Shown piece by piece: positions 6,929 to 15,095 of a stretch of 15,122 nt of DNA. The stretch is taken from positions 1 through 15,122 of the forward strand of contig JAIYEJ010000168.1 of NCBI GenBank assembly GCA_027487055.1. The letters run 5' to 3'. The translations under genes were made by a program, and so were the position numbers. Under the pieces are notes generated by a model. That model made no database searches. It was not told where the DNA came from and saw nothing but the letters and a program-made list of their open reading frames with translations. Within the stretch, counting starts at the first letter, position 1. Each line of letters begins with the position of its first letter. The stretch is from Methylotenera sp. GTDB lineage: Bacteria > Pseudomonadota > Gammaproteobacteria > Burkholderiales > Methylophilaceae.

Positions 6929-7846
6929 ATGAATAAAACTGTTAGCAGCTTGCTCCCTAGTTACTTAGATCAGTCACCCGAAGTAAAAGCGCGTTTTGAT
7001 AAGCTTAAAAACCGCGATGTGATTTTAGAAGTAAAAAATTTAGTGAAAACTTATAAAACGAACAAAGGTGAAACAGTTGCGCTGAATAATGTAAGTTTTA
7101 AAACGCATAAGCGTGAATTTGTGTGCGTGATTGGCCCTTCAGGGTGTGGGAAATCAACACTTGCCCGTGTGTTGGCTGGCTTAGAAAGCTATTCTGGCGG
7201 TGAGGTTTTGCTCGACGGTAAGCCTGTCACTGGCCCTGGCCGAGATCGCGGCATGGTGTTTCAAGGTTATACCTTGTTTCCTTGGCGTACAGTGAAACAA
7301 AACGTGATGTTTGGCCTAGAAATGAATGGCATGGGCAGTATTGAGGCGGGCAGAGAAGCCGAGTTATGGCTTGAATTGATAGGCCTTGAAAAATTTACCA
7401 ATGCCTATCCTCATGAGCTTTCTGGGGGTATGAAGCAGCGCGTGGCCATTGCACGTGCGCTCGTCAATCAGCCACGCATTTTGCTCATGGATGAGCCTTT
7501 TGGTGCATTGGATGCGCAAACGCGCGCCAAAATGCAGGCGCATTTGCTCGAGATTTGGCGCAATATTGACATCACGATTGTGTTTATTACGCACGACTTA
7601 GACGAAGCAATTTTCTTGGCAGACCGCATCTTAGTTCTCAAAGCACACCCCGGTGAAATCATGGAGTTGATTGAAGTACCTGTGCCGCGTCCGCGCAATT
7701 TAACACAATCAAATTCGCCTGAATTCCTAGCGACCAAAGCCAGACTAGAAGCGCTGATTCATCCACAAGAACCAGCAGAAACAACTGAAATTCCGATTCA
7801 ACAACGCATGATTCGCTTTGTAAATGTAGCGGATAACGTGGAGTAA
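6929..7846 (+). CDS. ABC transporter ATP-binding protein, TauB/SsuB/NrtD-like
   Basis: The 305-residue cytoplasmic ATPase has Walker A GPSGCGKST (69-77), the Q-loop Gln112 in VFQGYTLFPW, the signature LSGGMKQR (164-171), Walker B ILLMDEP (184-190), the D-loop ALDA and the switch His222 in THDLDEA. About 30 residues precede the first strand of the domain, and a Pro/Glu-rich C-terminal tail of about 60 residues follows it, so it is longer than the usual 250-270-residue members. It energises the permease encoded 14 bp upstream. The creatininase-like gene begins four bases after its stop. Confidence 0.93.
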   Translation: MNKTVSSLLPSYLDQSPEVKARFDKLKNRDVILEVKNLVKTYKTNKGETVALNNVSFKTHKREFVCVIGPSGCGKSTLARVLAGLESYSGGEVLLDGKPVTGPGRDRGMVFQGYTLFPWRTVKQNVMFGLEMNGMGSIEAGREAELWLELIGLEKFTNAYPHELSGGMKQRVAIARALVNQPRILLMDEPFGALDAQTRAKMQAHLLEIWRNIDITIVFITHDLDEAIFLADRILVLKAHPGEIMELIEVPVPRPRNLTQSNSPEFLATKARLEALIHPQEPAETTEIPIQQRMIRFVNVADNVE

Positions 7847-7850
7847 TACG

Positions 7851-8621
7851 ATGACAAATGAATGGTCTAAAACAACTTGGGATGAAATCCCTGCAAAGTT
7901 AACAGCAGCAAATTACTCGGCTATTTTGCCTATCGGCGCTACCGAGCAACATGGTCCTCACATGGGTTGCGGCATGGATTATGTTTTAGCTGATGTATTG
8001 TGCAAAGCCGTAGCGGAGAAAACCCAAGTGCCCATGTTGCCCACCATGCCATATGGTTGCTCTATTGGGCATAGCCAGCGCTGGCCTGGCACCATTGCAT
8101 TACAACCGATTACATTAATCAATACGATTAAAGACATGGGTGATTGGGCTTACCACAGTGGCGTTCGGCGCTTATTTATTGTCAATGCGCATGTTACGAA
8201 TGCGGCACCTTTGCGCTGTGCGCTTGAAATGTTACGTGCGGCGCATGACGACATGATGATTGCTGTCATCAATACTGCGCATTTCAGCAAACGCGCCAAA
8301 GAATTTCAGCATGCCGATGGCGATGACTGGCATGCGAATGATGGTGAAACTTCGCTTATGTTAGCGACTGCACCTGAAATGGTGCGCCAAAATAAGTTAA
8401 AGATGGCAGATGATCCAGATCGCACAGCAGGTTTGGTGTTTTCTCACCCCGTCAACAGAACAAGTTTAAACGGTGTAACAGGCACACCGAGTATTGCAAG
8501 TAAGGAAAAAGGCGAAGAATGGTTCGCTTGGATGGTGGAAGATTTAAGTAATTTAGTGGCAAAAGGTATGTATGAGAATCCGCCATTGGCGCATTCATAT
8601 TTCGACAAATTTAGCGAATAA
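7851..8621 (+). CDS. Creatininase-family amidohydrolase
   Basis: The 256-residue protein has the metal-binding pattern of the creatininase family: ATEQHGPH with Glu32 and His34, Asp43, His114, and the DWHANDGETS segment with His161 and Glu166. The strand-end motif, usually NGHGGN, reads NAHVTN (112-117), an uncommon variant. Family members hydrolyse cyclic or linear amide C-N bonds, as in creatinine to creatine, formylated pyrimidines, and peptide trimming in mycofactocin. GGAG (7840-7843) lies seven bases before the ATG. It sits between the importer and glutamine synthetase genes. Creatinine and creatine are themselves guanidino compounds, so hydrolysis of a guanidine-bearing lactam or amide is plausible. 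The exact substrate is not readable from sequence. Confidence 0.85.
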   Translation: MTNEWSKTTWDEIPAKLTAANYSAILPIGATEQHGPHMGCGMDYVLADVLCKAVAEKTQVPMLPTMPYGCSIGHSQRWPGTIALQPITLINTIKDMGDWAYHSGVRRLFIVNAHVTNAAPLRCALEMLRAAHDDMMIAVINTAHFSKRAKEFQHADGDDWHANDGETSLMLATAPEMVRQNKLKMADDPDRTAGLVFSHPVNRTSLNGVTGTPSIASKEKGEEWFAWMVEDLSNLVAKGMYENPPLAHSYFDKFSE

Positions 8622-8639
8622 TTATAGGGATTCCAAAGT

Positions 8640-10001
8640 ATGAAAACAGCAGCAGAAGTAAAGGTCATTGAGCAAGAGCTAAAAGACAAAGGCGTGAAAT
8701 ACTGCATTGGTGCCTATGTGGATATTCATGGTATCCCCAAAGCGAAAGTAGTACCCATTGAACATTTACCTCAAATGTCATGTGGTTCAGAAAGATACAC
8801 AGCCTACGCCTTGGATGGCTTAGGTCATGGTCCAAGTGACGATGAAATAACCTCAGTCCCCGACTTGGATCATATTATTCAGCTGCCCTGGGAGCCGAAA
8901 GTGGCTTGGATGCCGGCAGATAATCACTTTCAAGGAAAGCCGTACCCACTCAATACCCGCGTTGCGCTTAAAAACGTGTTAGCTGAAGCGGAAAAAATGG
9001 GTTTTGGCATGAATTTAGGCATTGAGTGCGAAATCTACTTATTTAAACAAAACGCGGATGGTAGTTTAAGTATTCATAACCCTGATGATAAATTGGGCAA
9101 AGCGGCGTATGACGTCAGTACCTTTATGGATAACTTTACCTGGTTAGATAAAATGGCAACTGCCATTAATGATTTAGGGTGGGATTTGTATTCATTTGAC
9201 CATGAAGATGGTAACAGCCAATTTGAGTTTGATTTCAATTATAGTGATGCGCTCACAATGTGCGACCGCTTTACCTTCTTCCGCTATATGGCTAAGCATT
9301 ATGCTAAAGAAGAAGGTTTGCTCGCGACCACCATGCCGAAACCTTTTGCCAATAAAACAGGTACAGGCGCGCACTTTAATATGTCACTTTACGACCTTAA
9401 AACAGGCAAAAACTTGTTTGCTTGTGACCCAAAAGATGACCCACGTGGCTTAGGCTTAACTACTTTAGGGTATCAATTTATCGCGGGTATTCTCAAACAT
9501 GGTCCAGCCCTATGCGCCACCTTTGCACCAACTGTGAACAGCTACAAACGCTTGGTGCGCCGTGGTGCAATGAACTACTTTAGCTGGGCACCAGTGTTTA
9601 ACTCGTTTGGCTCAAACAATCGCACTAATTCAGTCCGCGTGCCGATGGGTGGCGGGCGCTGTGAATCACGCAATGCTGATGGCGCAGTGAATCCTTACTT
9701 AGCAGCAACGCTAGCCTTAGCCGCTGGTTTAGAAGGCATTAAAGAGGGTTTAGATCCAGGCAAGCCAAATGAAGATAACTTGTACGAAATGACTGAAGAA
9801 GAGCGCGCAAAACGTGGCATTAGCTTTTTACCTCAAACGCTGCAAGAAGCGGTTAAAGCCTTTGCGGTAGACCCGCTTGTGGAAAAAACCTTGGGTAAAG
9901 GATTGAGTGATGAATTTATTAAATACAAAACGGAAGAGTGGGAAGCCTATCACCAAAGCGTCAGCCAATGGGAGATTAGCCGCTATAGCCACATGTTTTA
10001 A
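8640..10001 (+). CDS. glnT: Glutamine-synthetase-family ligase, GlnT / gamma-glutamylmethylamide synthetase type
   Basis: At 453 residues this is a full-length class I-fold glutamine synthetase of the GlnT branch. Metal and substrate residues are visible: GIECEIYLF (Glu129, Glu131), HEDGNSQFEFDF (Glu189, Glu196), GTGAHFNMSL (His245), RRGAMNYFSWAP and NNRTNSVRVP. The enzyme activates glutamate with ATP and joins it to ammonia or to an amine. In methylotrophs close relatives make gamma-glutamylmethylamide. In this operon it could capture ammonium released from guanidine, or glutamylate an amine freed from a substituted guanidine. AGGGA (8626-8630) precedes the ATG by nine bases. Family is clear; whether the acceptor is ammonia or an amine is not decidable by eye, so the symbol is provisional. 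Confidence 0.87.
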   Translation: MKTAAEVKVIEQELKDKGVKYCIGAYVDIHGIPKAKVVPIEHLPQMSCGSERYTAYALDGLGHGPSDDEITSVPDLDHIIQLPWEPKVAWMPADNHFQGKPYPLNTRVALKNVLAEAEKMGFGMNLGIECEIYLFKQNADGSLSIHNPDDKLGKAAYDVSTFMDNFTWLDKMATAINDLGWDLYSFDHEDGNSQFEFDFNYSDALTMCDRFTFFRYMAKHYAKEEGLLATTMPKPFANKTGTGAHFNMSLYDLKTGKNLFACDPKDDPRGLGLTTLGYQFIAGILKHGPALCATFAPTVNSYKRLVRRGAMNYFSWAPVFNSFGSNNRTNSVRVPMGGGRCESRNADGAVNPYLAATLALAAGLEGIKEGLDPGKPNEDNLYEMTEEERAKRGISFLPQTLQEAVKAFAVDPLVEKTLGKGLSDEFIKYKTEEWEAYHQSVSQWEISRYSHMF

Positions 10002-10027
10002 AAACTAAAAGATTTAAAAGAAAAAAT

Positions 10028-10750
10028 ATGCATCCATACAATAGTAATAATCTAATTTGGGAAGAAGCCATTCCAGGTGGCACACACTGGTCATGCCTGA
10101 TACGTCGCGGCACCGCTTTGCGCATCACCGATATGGAAGGCGGAGCCAATTTATCTGCCTTGTTCTACAACCCAGAAGACAAGCTAGAACGCTACAACAT
10201 GCCCGATACCTTAAAAGCGCAACATACCGCGTTTTTAACCACAGGCAATGTCTGTTATTCCGACATGGGGCGGGTAATGTGCTCGATAATCAACGACACA
10301 GTAGGTTGGCATGACACGATATGTGGTTTGTCCGATGCGACGTTAGTAAAGTCGCAATATGGCACGGCGACATTCCAGACGCATCGCAATGCCATGTATC
10401 GTAACGGTAAAGACAATGTATTAATCGAGTTGGCTAAATATGGCATGGGTAAGCGCGATTTAACGCCTAGTGTAAATTTCTTCAGTAAAGTCATGCCTGA
10501 TGACGCAGGATATTTACGCTTTGTTGAGGGGCATAGTGTCGTAGGCAACTTCGTCGATGTGCGTTTTGATATGAATGTATTGCTAGTGTTGTCTGCCGCG
10601 CCACATCCTTTGGATATGAAAACAAGTTATAAACCTGCGGCTGTTAAGTTATCAGCTTGGCATGCAGGTCTAGCGGATGCGGATGATGTTTGTCGTAATA
10701 GATGCGCGCAAAACAGCCGTGGCTTTGTGAATACAGAGAGATATTATTGA
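10028..10750 (+). CDS. cgdA: Urea amidolyase-associated protein UAAP1, carboxyguanidine deiminase subunit
   Basis: The 240-residue protein carries the UAAP1 pattern: PGGTHWSCLIRRG (16-28), LRITDMEGGANLSALFYN (31-48), ERYNMPDTLKAQHT (54-67), YSDMGRVMCSI (77-87) and GWHDTICG (93-100). UAAP1 and UAAP2 together form carboxyguanidine deiminase (CgdAB), which converts carboxyguanidine from guanidine carboxylase to allophanate and ammonia. It is homologous to the next gene product, but the Cys and acidic residues seen there around CGRHDTLGGACSCE are mostly replaced (GWHDTICGLSDA), so it may be the less catalytic partner. Its TGA overlaps the next start (TGATG). A C-terminal extension of about 30 residues with two Cys is present. 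The A/B naming is from memory. Confidence 0.88.
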   Translation: MHPYNSNNLIWEEAIPGGTHWSCLIRRGTALRITDMEGGANLSALFYNPEDKLERYNMPDTLKAQHTAFLTTGNVCYSDMGRVMCSIINDTVGWHDTICGLSDATLVKSQYGTATFQTHRNAMYRNGKDNVLIELAKYGMGKRDLTPSVNFFSKVMPDDAGYLRFVEGHSVVGNFVDVRFDMNVLLVLSAAPHPLDMKTSYKPAAVKLSAWHAGLADADDVCRNRCAQNSRGFVNTERYY

Positions 10751-11406
10751 TGAGCCAACTTGTTGAAAGTAAATTAGACCCTAAAGACGCAGTGTTAAGC
10801 GAAATATGTGATGCGGGTGACCCGTGGATGGCAGAAGTCAAAAAAGGGCAAATATTTCGAATTTTAGATTTAGAAGGCAATCAGGCCGTTGATACCTTGT
10901 TTTACAGTGCATCAGACCCTGAAGAGCGCTATAGCGCAGTCGACACTATCACGCGTCAAGCGCAGTTATATTTGACGACAGGTTCTGTGCTGTATTCAAG
11001 CGAGGGCAATCCTATGCTCACGATTGTTGCCGACACTTGCGGTCGTCACGATACGCTTGGCGGCGCATGTTCTTGTGAAAGTAATACCGTACGTTACTCG
11101 CTAGAAAAATATGCCATGCATAGCTGCCGCGATACCTTTATGCATGGACTGAATCATTGTGCTTGTGCTACGAATCGCAATATGAGTAAGCGCGACATCA
11201 CCGCCAACATCAACTTTTTTATGAATGTGCCCGTGACCGCAGAGGGAGGCTTAAGCTTTGCAGATGGCATTTCTGGTGCGGGTAAATATGTTGAAATGCG
11301 TGCAGAAATGGATGTGGTGGTGTTGATTTCTAACTGCCCGCAATTGAATAACCCTTGTAATGCGTATAACCCAACACCAGTACAATTGTTCGTATGGAAT
11401 GCCTAG
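10750..11406 (+). CDS. cgdB: Urea amidolyase-associated protein UAAP2, carboxyguanidine deiminase subunit
   Basis: I chose the ATG at 10750, which overlaps the UAAP1 stop and gives 218 residues starting MSQLVESK. An in-frame ATG at 10702 lies inside UAAP1. Family marks are KKGQIFRILDLEGNQAVDTL (31-50), ERYSAVDTITRQ (59-70), CGRHDTLGGACSCESNTVRY (97-116) and MHSCRDTF (123-130). Cys97, His100, Cys107 and Cys109 make a likely metal or catalytic cluster. It acts with UAAP1 to deiminate carboxyguanidine to allophanate in the cytoplasm. After its stop a 65-bp gap holds a guanidine-II riboswitch before the carboxylase gene. Confidence 0.89.
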   Translation: MSQLVESKLDPKDAVLSEICDAGDPWMAEVKKGQIFRILDLEGNQAVDTLFYSASDPEERYSAVDTITRQAQLYLTTGSVLYSSEGNPMLTIVADTCGRHDTLGGACSCESNTVRYSLEKYAMHSCRDTFMHGLNHCACATNRNMSKRDITANINFFMNVPVTAEGGLSFADGISGAGKYVEMRAEMDVVVLISNCPQLNNPCNAYNPTPVQLFVWNA

Positions 11407-11409
11407 AAA

Positions 11410-11469
11410 TACTTGCTAGGACGGCCAAGCAAGTAAGAATAAAATGCAGGACGACCTGCCAAAGGTGAG
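11410..11469 (+). promoter_or_regulatory. Guanidine-II (mini-ykkC) riboswitch controlling the carboxylase
   Basis: Two hairpins each end in a GG-ACGR-CC loop, the defining feature of guanidine-II RNAs. Hairpin 1 (11410-11435) has an 8-bp stem TACTTGCT/AGCAAGTA, an A-A mismatch, two G-C pairs and loop ACGG. Hairpin 2 (11446-11459) is GCAGG-ACGA-CCTGC. They are joined by a ten-base A-rich linker. ACCT (11454-11457), made of the loop A and the 3' arm of hairpin 2, can instead pair with AGGT (11463-11466) of the carboxylase ribosome site. Guanidine-bound hairpins would therefore free translation. The hairpins are seen directly; the switching mode is inference from the known class. Confidence 0.9.
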
Positions 11470-11471
11470 TA

Positions 11472-14400
11472 ATGTTTAAAAAGATACTGATAGCCAACCG
11501 TGGCGAAATCGCCTGCCGCGTCATCAAAACACTTAAAAAAATGGGCATTCAATCGGTGGCCATTTATTCGGAGGCAGATTCAGGTGCGCGCCATGTGTTA
11601 GAAGCCGACGAGGCCGTGTGTGTTGGCCTCGCACCTGCCGCAGAGAGTTACTTAAATGTGACGAAAATCTTAGCAGTGGCCAAACAGTTAGGGGTAGAAG
11701 CGATTCATCCAGGGTATGGTTTTTTATCAGAAAATGCCACCTTTGCTGAAAGCTGCGAGGCCGCAGGCATTGCCTTTATTGGCCCTACGCCACAACAAAT
11801 GCGGGAATTTGGCCTTAAACATACGGCGCGTGCATTGGCGCTTAGCAACCATGTGCCCTTATTACCGGGCTCAGATTTATTAAAAGATGTTGCCGAAGCG
11901 CAACAAGAAGCCAAGCGAATCGGCTACCCCGTCATGCTGAAAAGCACGGCTGGCGGCGGCGGCATTGGCATGCAGCTGATTTGGGCAGAAACTGAATTAG
12001 CCGCCGCGTTTGAATCAGTACAGCGTTTATCTAAAAATAATTTTAAAGATAGTGGCATGTATTTAGAAAAGTACGTGCAAGCAGCACGGCATATTGAAGT
12101 GCAAATTTTTGGTGATGGCTTGGGTCATGTCATTGCCTTGGGTGAGCGGGATTGCTCGGTGCAACGTCGTAATCAAAAAGTGATTGAAGAAACGCCTGCA
12201 CCCAATATCAGTCAAGCTACTCGTCAAGCCCTTTGCGAAACCGCTGTTAAGCTGGCGCGAGCTTTGCATTACCGCTCAGCAGGCACGGTAGAATTTGTTT
12301 ACGATAACGATGCCGAACAGTTTTACTTTTTAGAAGTGAACACTCGCTTACAAGTGGAACACGGCGTGACCGAGCTAGTCACGGGTGTTGATTTGGTCGA
12401 GTGGATGATACAGGTTGCGGCAAAAGATACCGAGTTTTTAAAAAGCTATGTACATACTCCGCAAGGTCATGCGATTCAAGTCAGATTGTATGCAGAGGAT
12501 GCAAATAAAAACTTTCAGCCTTCAAGTGGCGTATTAACAGAAGTCGTATTTTCAAACGAGGCCAGAGTCGATACTTGGGTGCAAACGGGCAGTGAAATTT
12601 CACCATTTTATGATCCTTTAGTTGCCAAAGTATTGGTGCATGCCGACGCTAGAACAGAAGCGGTCAAATCAATAAGCAAAGCCTTGGCGGATACAATGCT
12701 ATACGGCATTGAAACCAATGTAGAGTATTTGCGCCAAGTGCTTGCTGATACTGTTTTTCCCGCGGGTCAGCAAACAACGCGTTATTTAGATACTTTTCAC
12801 TATGCACCAAGCACGATTGATGTGTTGGATGGTGGCGTGATGACGACCATACAAGATTATCCTGGCCGTGTGGGGTATTGGAACGTGGGCGTTCCGCCTT
12901 CTGGACCAATGGATCATTTGGCGTTTAGGCTGGCTAACAAATTAGTGGGCAATGATGAAGGTGTCGCGGGAATCGAGGTCACATTAATTGGACCAACGCT
13001 CAAATTTAATACCGATACTTTGATTGCGGTCACCGGCCCTGCGATAGAGTTAAGTCTAAATGGTGCGCCACTCGCGATGTGGAAATTGCAATATGTCAAA
13101 GCGGGTAGTACGCTCAAAATGGGTAGATTGTTATCCCAAGGTTGCCGTACCTATTTAGCCGTCAAAGGTGGTTTTAATGTACCCGATTATTTGGGTAGTA
13201 AATCGACTTTTACGCTGGGTCAATTTGGTGGGCATGGTGGCAGGGCTATTCGGGTTGGTGATGTGCTACATGTGTTTAAATTGACGACAGAAAAGAATCC
13301 AACTAGAGAATTAAGCATAGATGCCCAACCCCAATATACTAATCATTGGCAAATCGGCGTCTTGTATGGTCCGCATGGTGCGCCCGATTTCTTCACAGAA
13401 GACGACATTGCCATGTTCTTCTCTACCGATTGGGAAGTGCACTACAACTCAAACACCACTGGAATCCGTTTAATCGGCCCCAAACCTACATGGGCGAGGC
13501 AAGATGGCGGTGAAGCAGGTTTGCACCCATCTAATATTCATGACAATGCGTATGCTATTGGTGCAGTGGATTTTACAGGAGATATGCCTGTGATACTGGG
13601 GCCAGACGGCCCCAGTTTGGGCGGGTTTGTCTGTCCCGTAACGATAGTGCAAGCAGAGCTATGGAAAATGGGTCAGCTGAAAGTGGGCGATAAAATCCGC
13701 TTTTATGCCATGACGCAGGATGATGCAGCCAATTTAGAGAGGATTCAAAACAAGCTCGTTGCGCATTTGGCTACAGATGATTTACCCAAAGTACCCGAGA
13801 CACCTAAAAACCTTAGCCCGATATTGGCACAAAGCTCAGCGAATGTTGAGCATCCTCAAGTGGTGTACCGCCAAGCAGGTGATAAATATGTGCTGATTGA
13901 ATACGGCCCATTGGTGCTGGATTTGAATTTGCGCTTTAGAGTACACGCTCTGATGCAGTGGCTTGAAAGCCAGCAGGTCAGAGGCATTATAGACCTTACG
14001 CCCGGTATTCGCTCTTTACAAGTGCACTTTGAGAGCTTGGTGTTGCCAGTGAAGCAACTACTGAAAATTTTGCAACAAGCAGAATCAGAGCTGCCAGCAA
14101 TTGAGGACATGGTGGTACCAACCCGCATTGTTCATTTGCCCTTGTCTTGGGACGATGTAGCGACTCAGTTGGCGATTGAGAAATACATGCAATCGGTACG
14201 CAAAGATGCACCATGGTGCGAAATGGTCGATGGTCATGCTAGCAATATTGAATTTATTCGCCGTATCAATGGCTTAGATGAAATTCAACAAGTCAAAGAT
14301 ATTGTGTTTAATGCCAGCTATTTAACTCTCGGTTTGGGCGATGTGTATTTGGGCGCGCCCGTGGCAACGCCTGTAGACCCGCGCCACCGTTTAGTCACGA

Positions 14401-15095
14401 CTAAATACAACCCAGCACGCACTTGGACACCTGAAAACGCAGTGGGTATTGGTGGTGCCTACATGTGTGTATATGGCATGGAAGGCCCTGGTGGTTACCA
14501 GTTTGTGGGTCGCACCATCCAAATGTGGAACCGCTGGAATCAAACAAGCGAGTTCCAAAACGGCAAACCTTGGTTGCTGCGGTTTTTTGACCAAATTCGC
14601 TTTTATCCTGTTTCGGCAGAAGAGTTACTACAAATGCGTGTGGATTTTCCACACGGGAAATTCAAGCTAAAAATTGAAGAACAAACCTTTAGCTTAAAAG
14701 AATACAACGCGTTTTTAGCCAAAGAAGCCAATACCATCAGTTCCTTCAAAACCAATCAACAAGCGGCTTTTGAGGCAGAGCGTGATCGTTGGATCGCTTC
14801 AGGTCAAGCGAATTACAGCCAAGAAGTAGAAACGGGTGCCAGCCATCAGGATGCGGCGAATATTCCAGCAGGGCATCGAGCTGTGTCCGCGCATGTGGCG
14901 GGTAATTTGTGGCAAGTGAAGGTTAACGTGGGCGATACCATCAGAGAAGGAGATGTATTGGTGATGATAGAGTCGATGAAAATGGAAATCGCAGTAACGG
15001 CCAACTGTAGCGGCAAAGTCAGCCAAGTTTTGTGTACTGCTGGCGGCGCAGTGGCGGCAGGTCAGCCTTTAATCGTGCTGGAGGAATTAGCATGA
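11472..15095 (+). CDS. Biotin-dependent guanidine carboxylase (urea carboxylase family)
   Basis: This 1207-residue single-chain carboxylase has a biotin carboxylase part (1 to about 445) with FKKILIANRGEIACRV, the ATP loop KSTAGGGGIG (157-166) and EVNTRLQVEH (288-297). A KipI/KipA-like carboxyltransferase part starts at about 451 (VLDGGVMTTIQDYPGRVGYW) and includes HPSNIHDN and GPDGPSLGGF. A C-terminal biotinyl domain carries ESMKMEIAV with biotinylated Lys1170. It carboxylates guanidine (or urea) with ATP and bicarbonate. Linkage to two guanidine riboswitch classes and to UAAP1/2 argues for guanidine. Asp700 in VDFTGD may be the Asp that replaces a urea-binding Asn in guanidine-preferring enzymes, but I could not align it. 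The ATG at 11472 follows AAGGTGAG. The stop overlaps the next start. Confidence 0.93.
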   Translation: MFKKILIANRGEIACRVIKTLKKMGIQSVAIYSEADSGARHVLEADEAVCVGLAPAAESYLNVTKILAVAKQLGVEAIHPGYGFLSENATFAESCEAAGIAFIGPTPQQMREFGLKHTARALALSNHVPLLPGSDLLKDVAEAQQEAKRIGYPVMLKSTAGGGGIGMQLIWAETELAAAFESVQRLSKNNFKDSGMYLEKYVQAARHIEVQIFGDGLGHVIALGERDCSVQRRNQKVIEETPAPNISQATRQALCETAVKLARALHYRSAGTVEFVYDNDAEQFYFLEVNTRLQVEHGVTELVTGVDLVEWMIQVAAKDTEFLKSYVHTPQGHAIQVRLYAEDANKNFQPSSGVLTEVVFSNEARVDTWVQTGSEISPFYDPLVAKVLVHADARTEAVKSISKALADTMLYGIETNVEYLRQVLADTVFPAGQQTTRYLDTFHYAPSTIDVLDGGVMTTIQDYPGRVGYWNVGVPPSGPMDHLAFRLANKLVGNDEGVAGIEVTLIGPTLKFNTDTLIAVTGPAIELSLNGAPLAMWKLQYVKAGSTLKMGRLLSQGCRTYLAVKGGFNVPDYLGSKSTFTLGQFGGHGGRAIRVGDVLHVFKLTTEKNPTRELSIDAQPQYTNHWQIGVLYGPHGAPDFFTEDDIAMFFSTDWEVHYNSNTTGIRLIGPKPTWARQDGGEAGLHPSNIHDNAYAIGAVDFTGDMPVILGPDGPSLGGFVCPVTIVQAELWKMGQLKVGDKIRFYAMTQDDAANLERIQNKLVAHLATDDLPKVPETPKNLSPILAQSSANVEHPQVVYRQAGDKYVLIEYGPLVLDLNLRFRVHALMQWLESQQVRGIIDLTPGIRSLQVHFESLVLPVKQLLKILQQAESELPAIEDMVVPTRIVHLPLSWDDVATQLAIEKYMQSVRKDAPWCEMVDGHASNIEFIRRINGLDEIQQVKDIVFNASYLTLGLGDVYLGAPVATPVDPRHRLVTTKYNPARTWTPENAVGIGGAYMCVYGMEGPGGYQFVGRTIQMWNRWNQTSEFQNGKPWLLRFFDQIRFYPVSAEELLQMRVDFPHGKFKLKIEEQTFSLKEYNAFLAKEANTISSFKTNQQAAFEAERDRWIASGQANYSQEVETGASHQDAANIPAGHRAVSAHVAGNLWQVKVNVGDTIREGDVLVMIESMKMEIAVTANCSGKVSQVLCTAGGAVAAGQPLIVLEELA

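Noticed and set aside
11410..11435. Stem-loop after UAAP2 read as an intrinsic terminator.
   Set aside because: It has no T tract, and with the next hairpin it shows the GG-ACGR-CC loops of a guanidine-II riboswitch.
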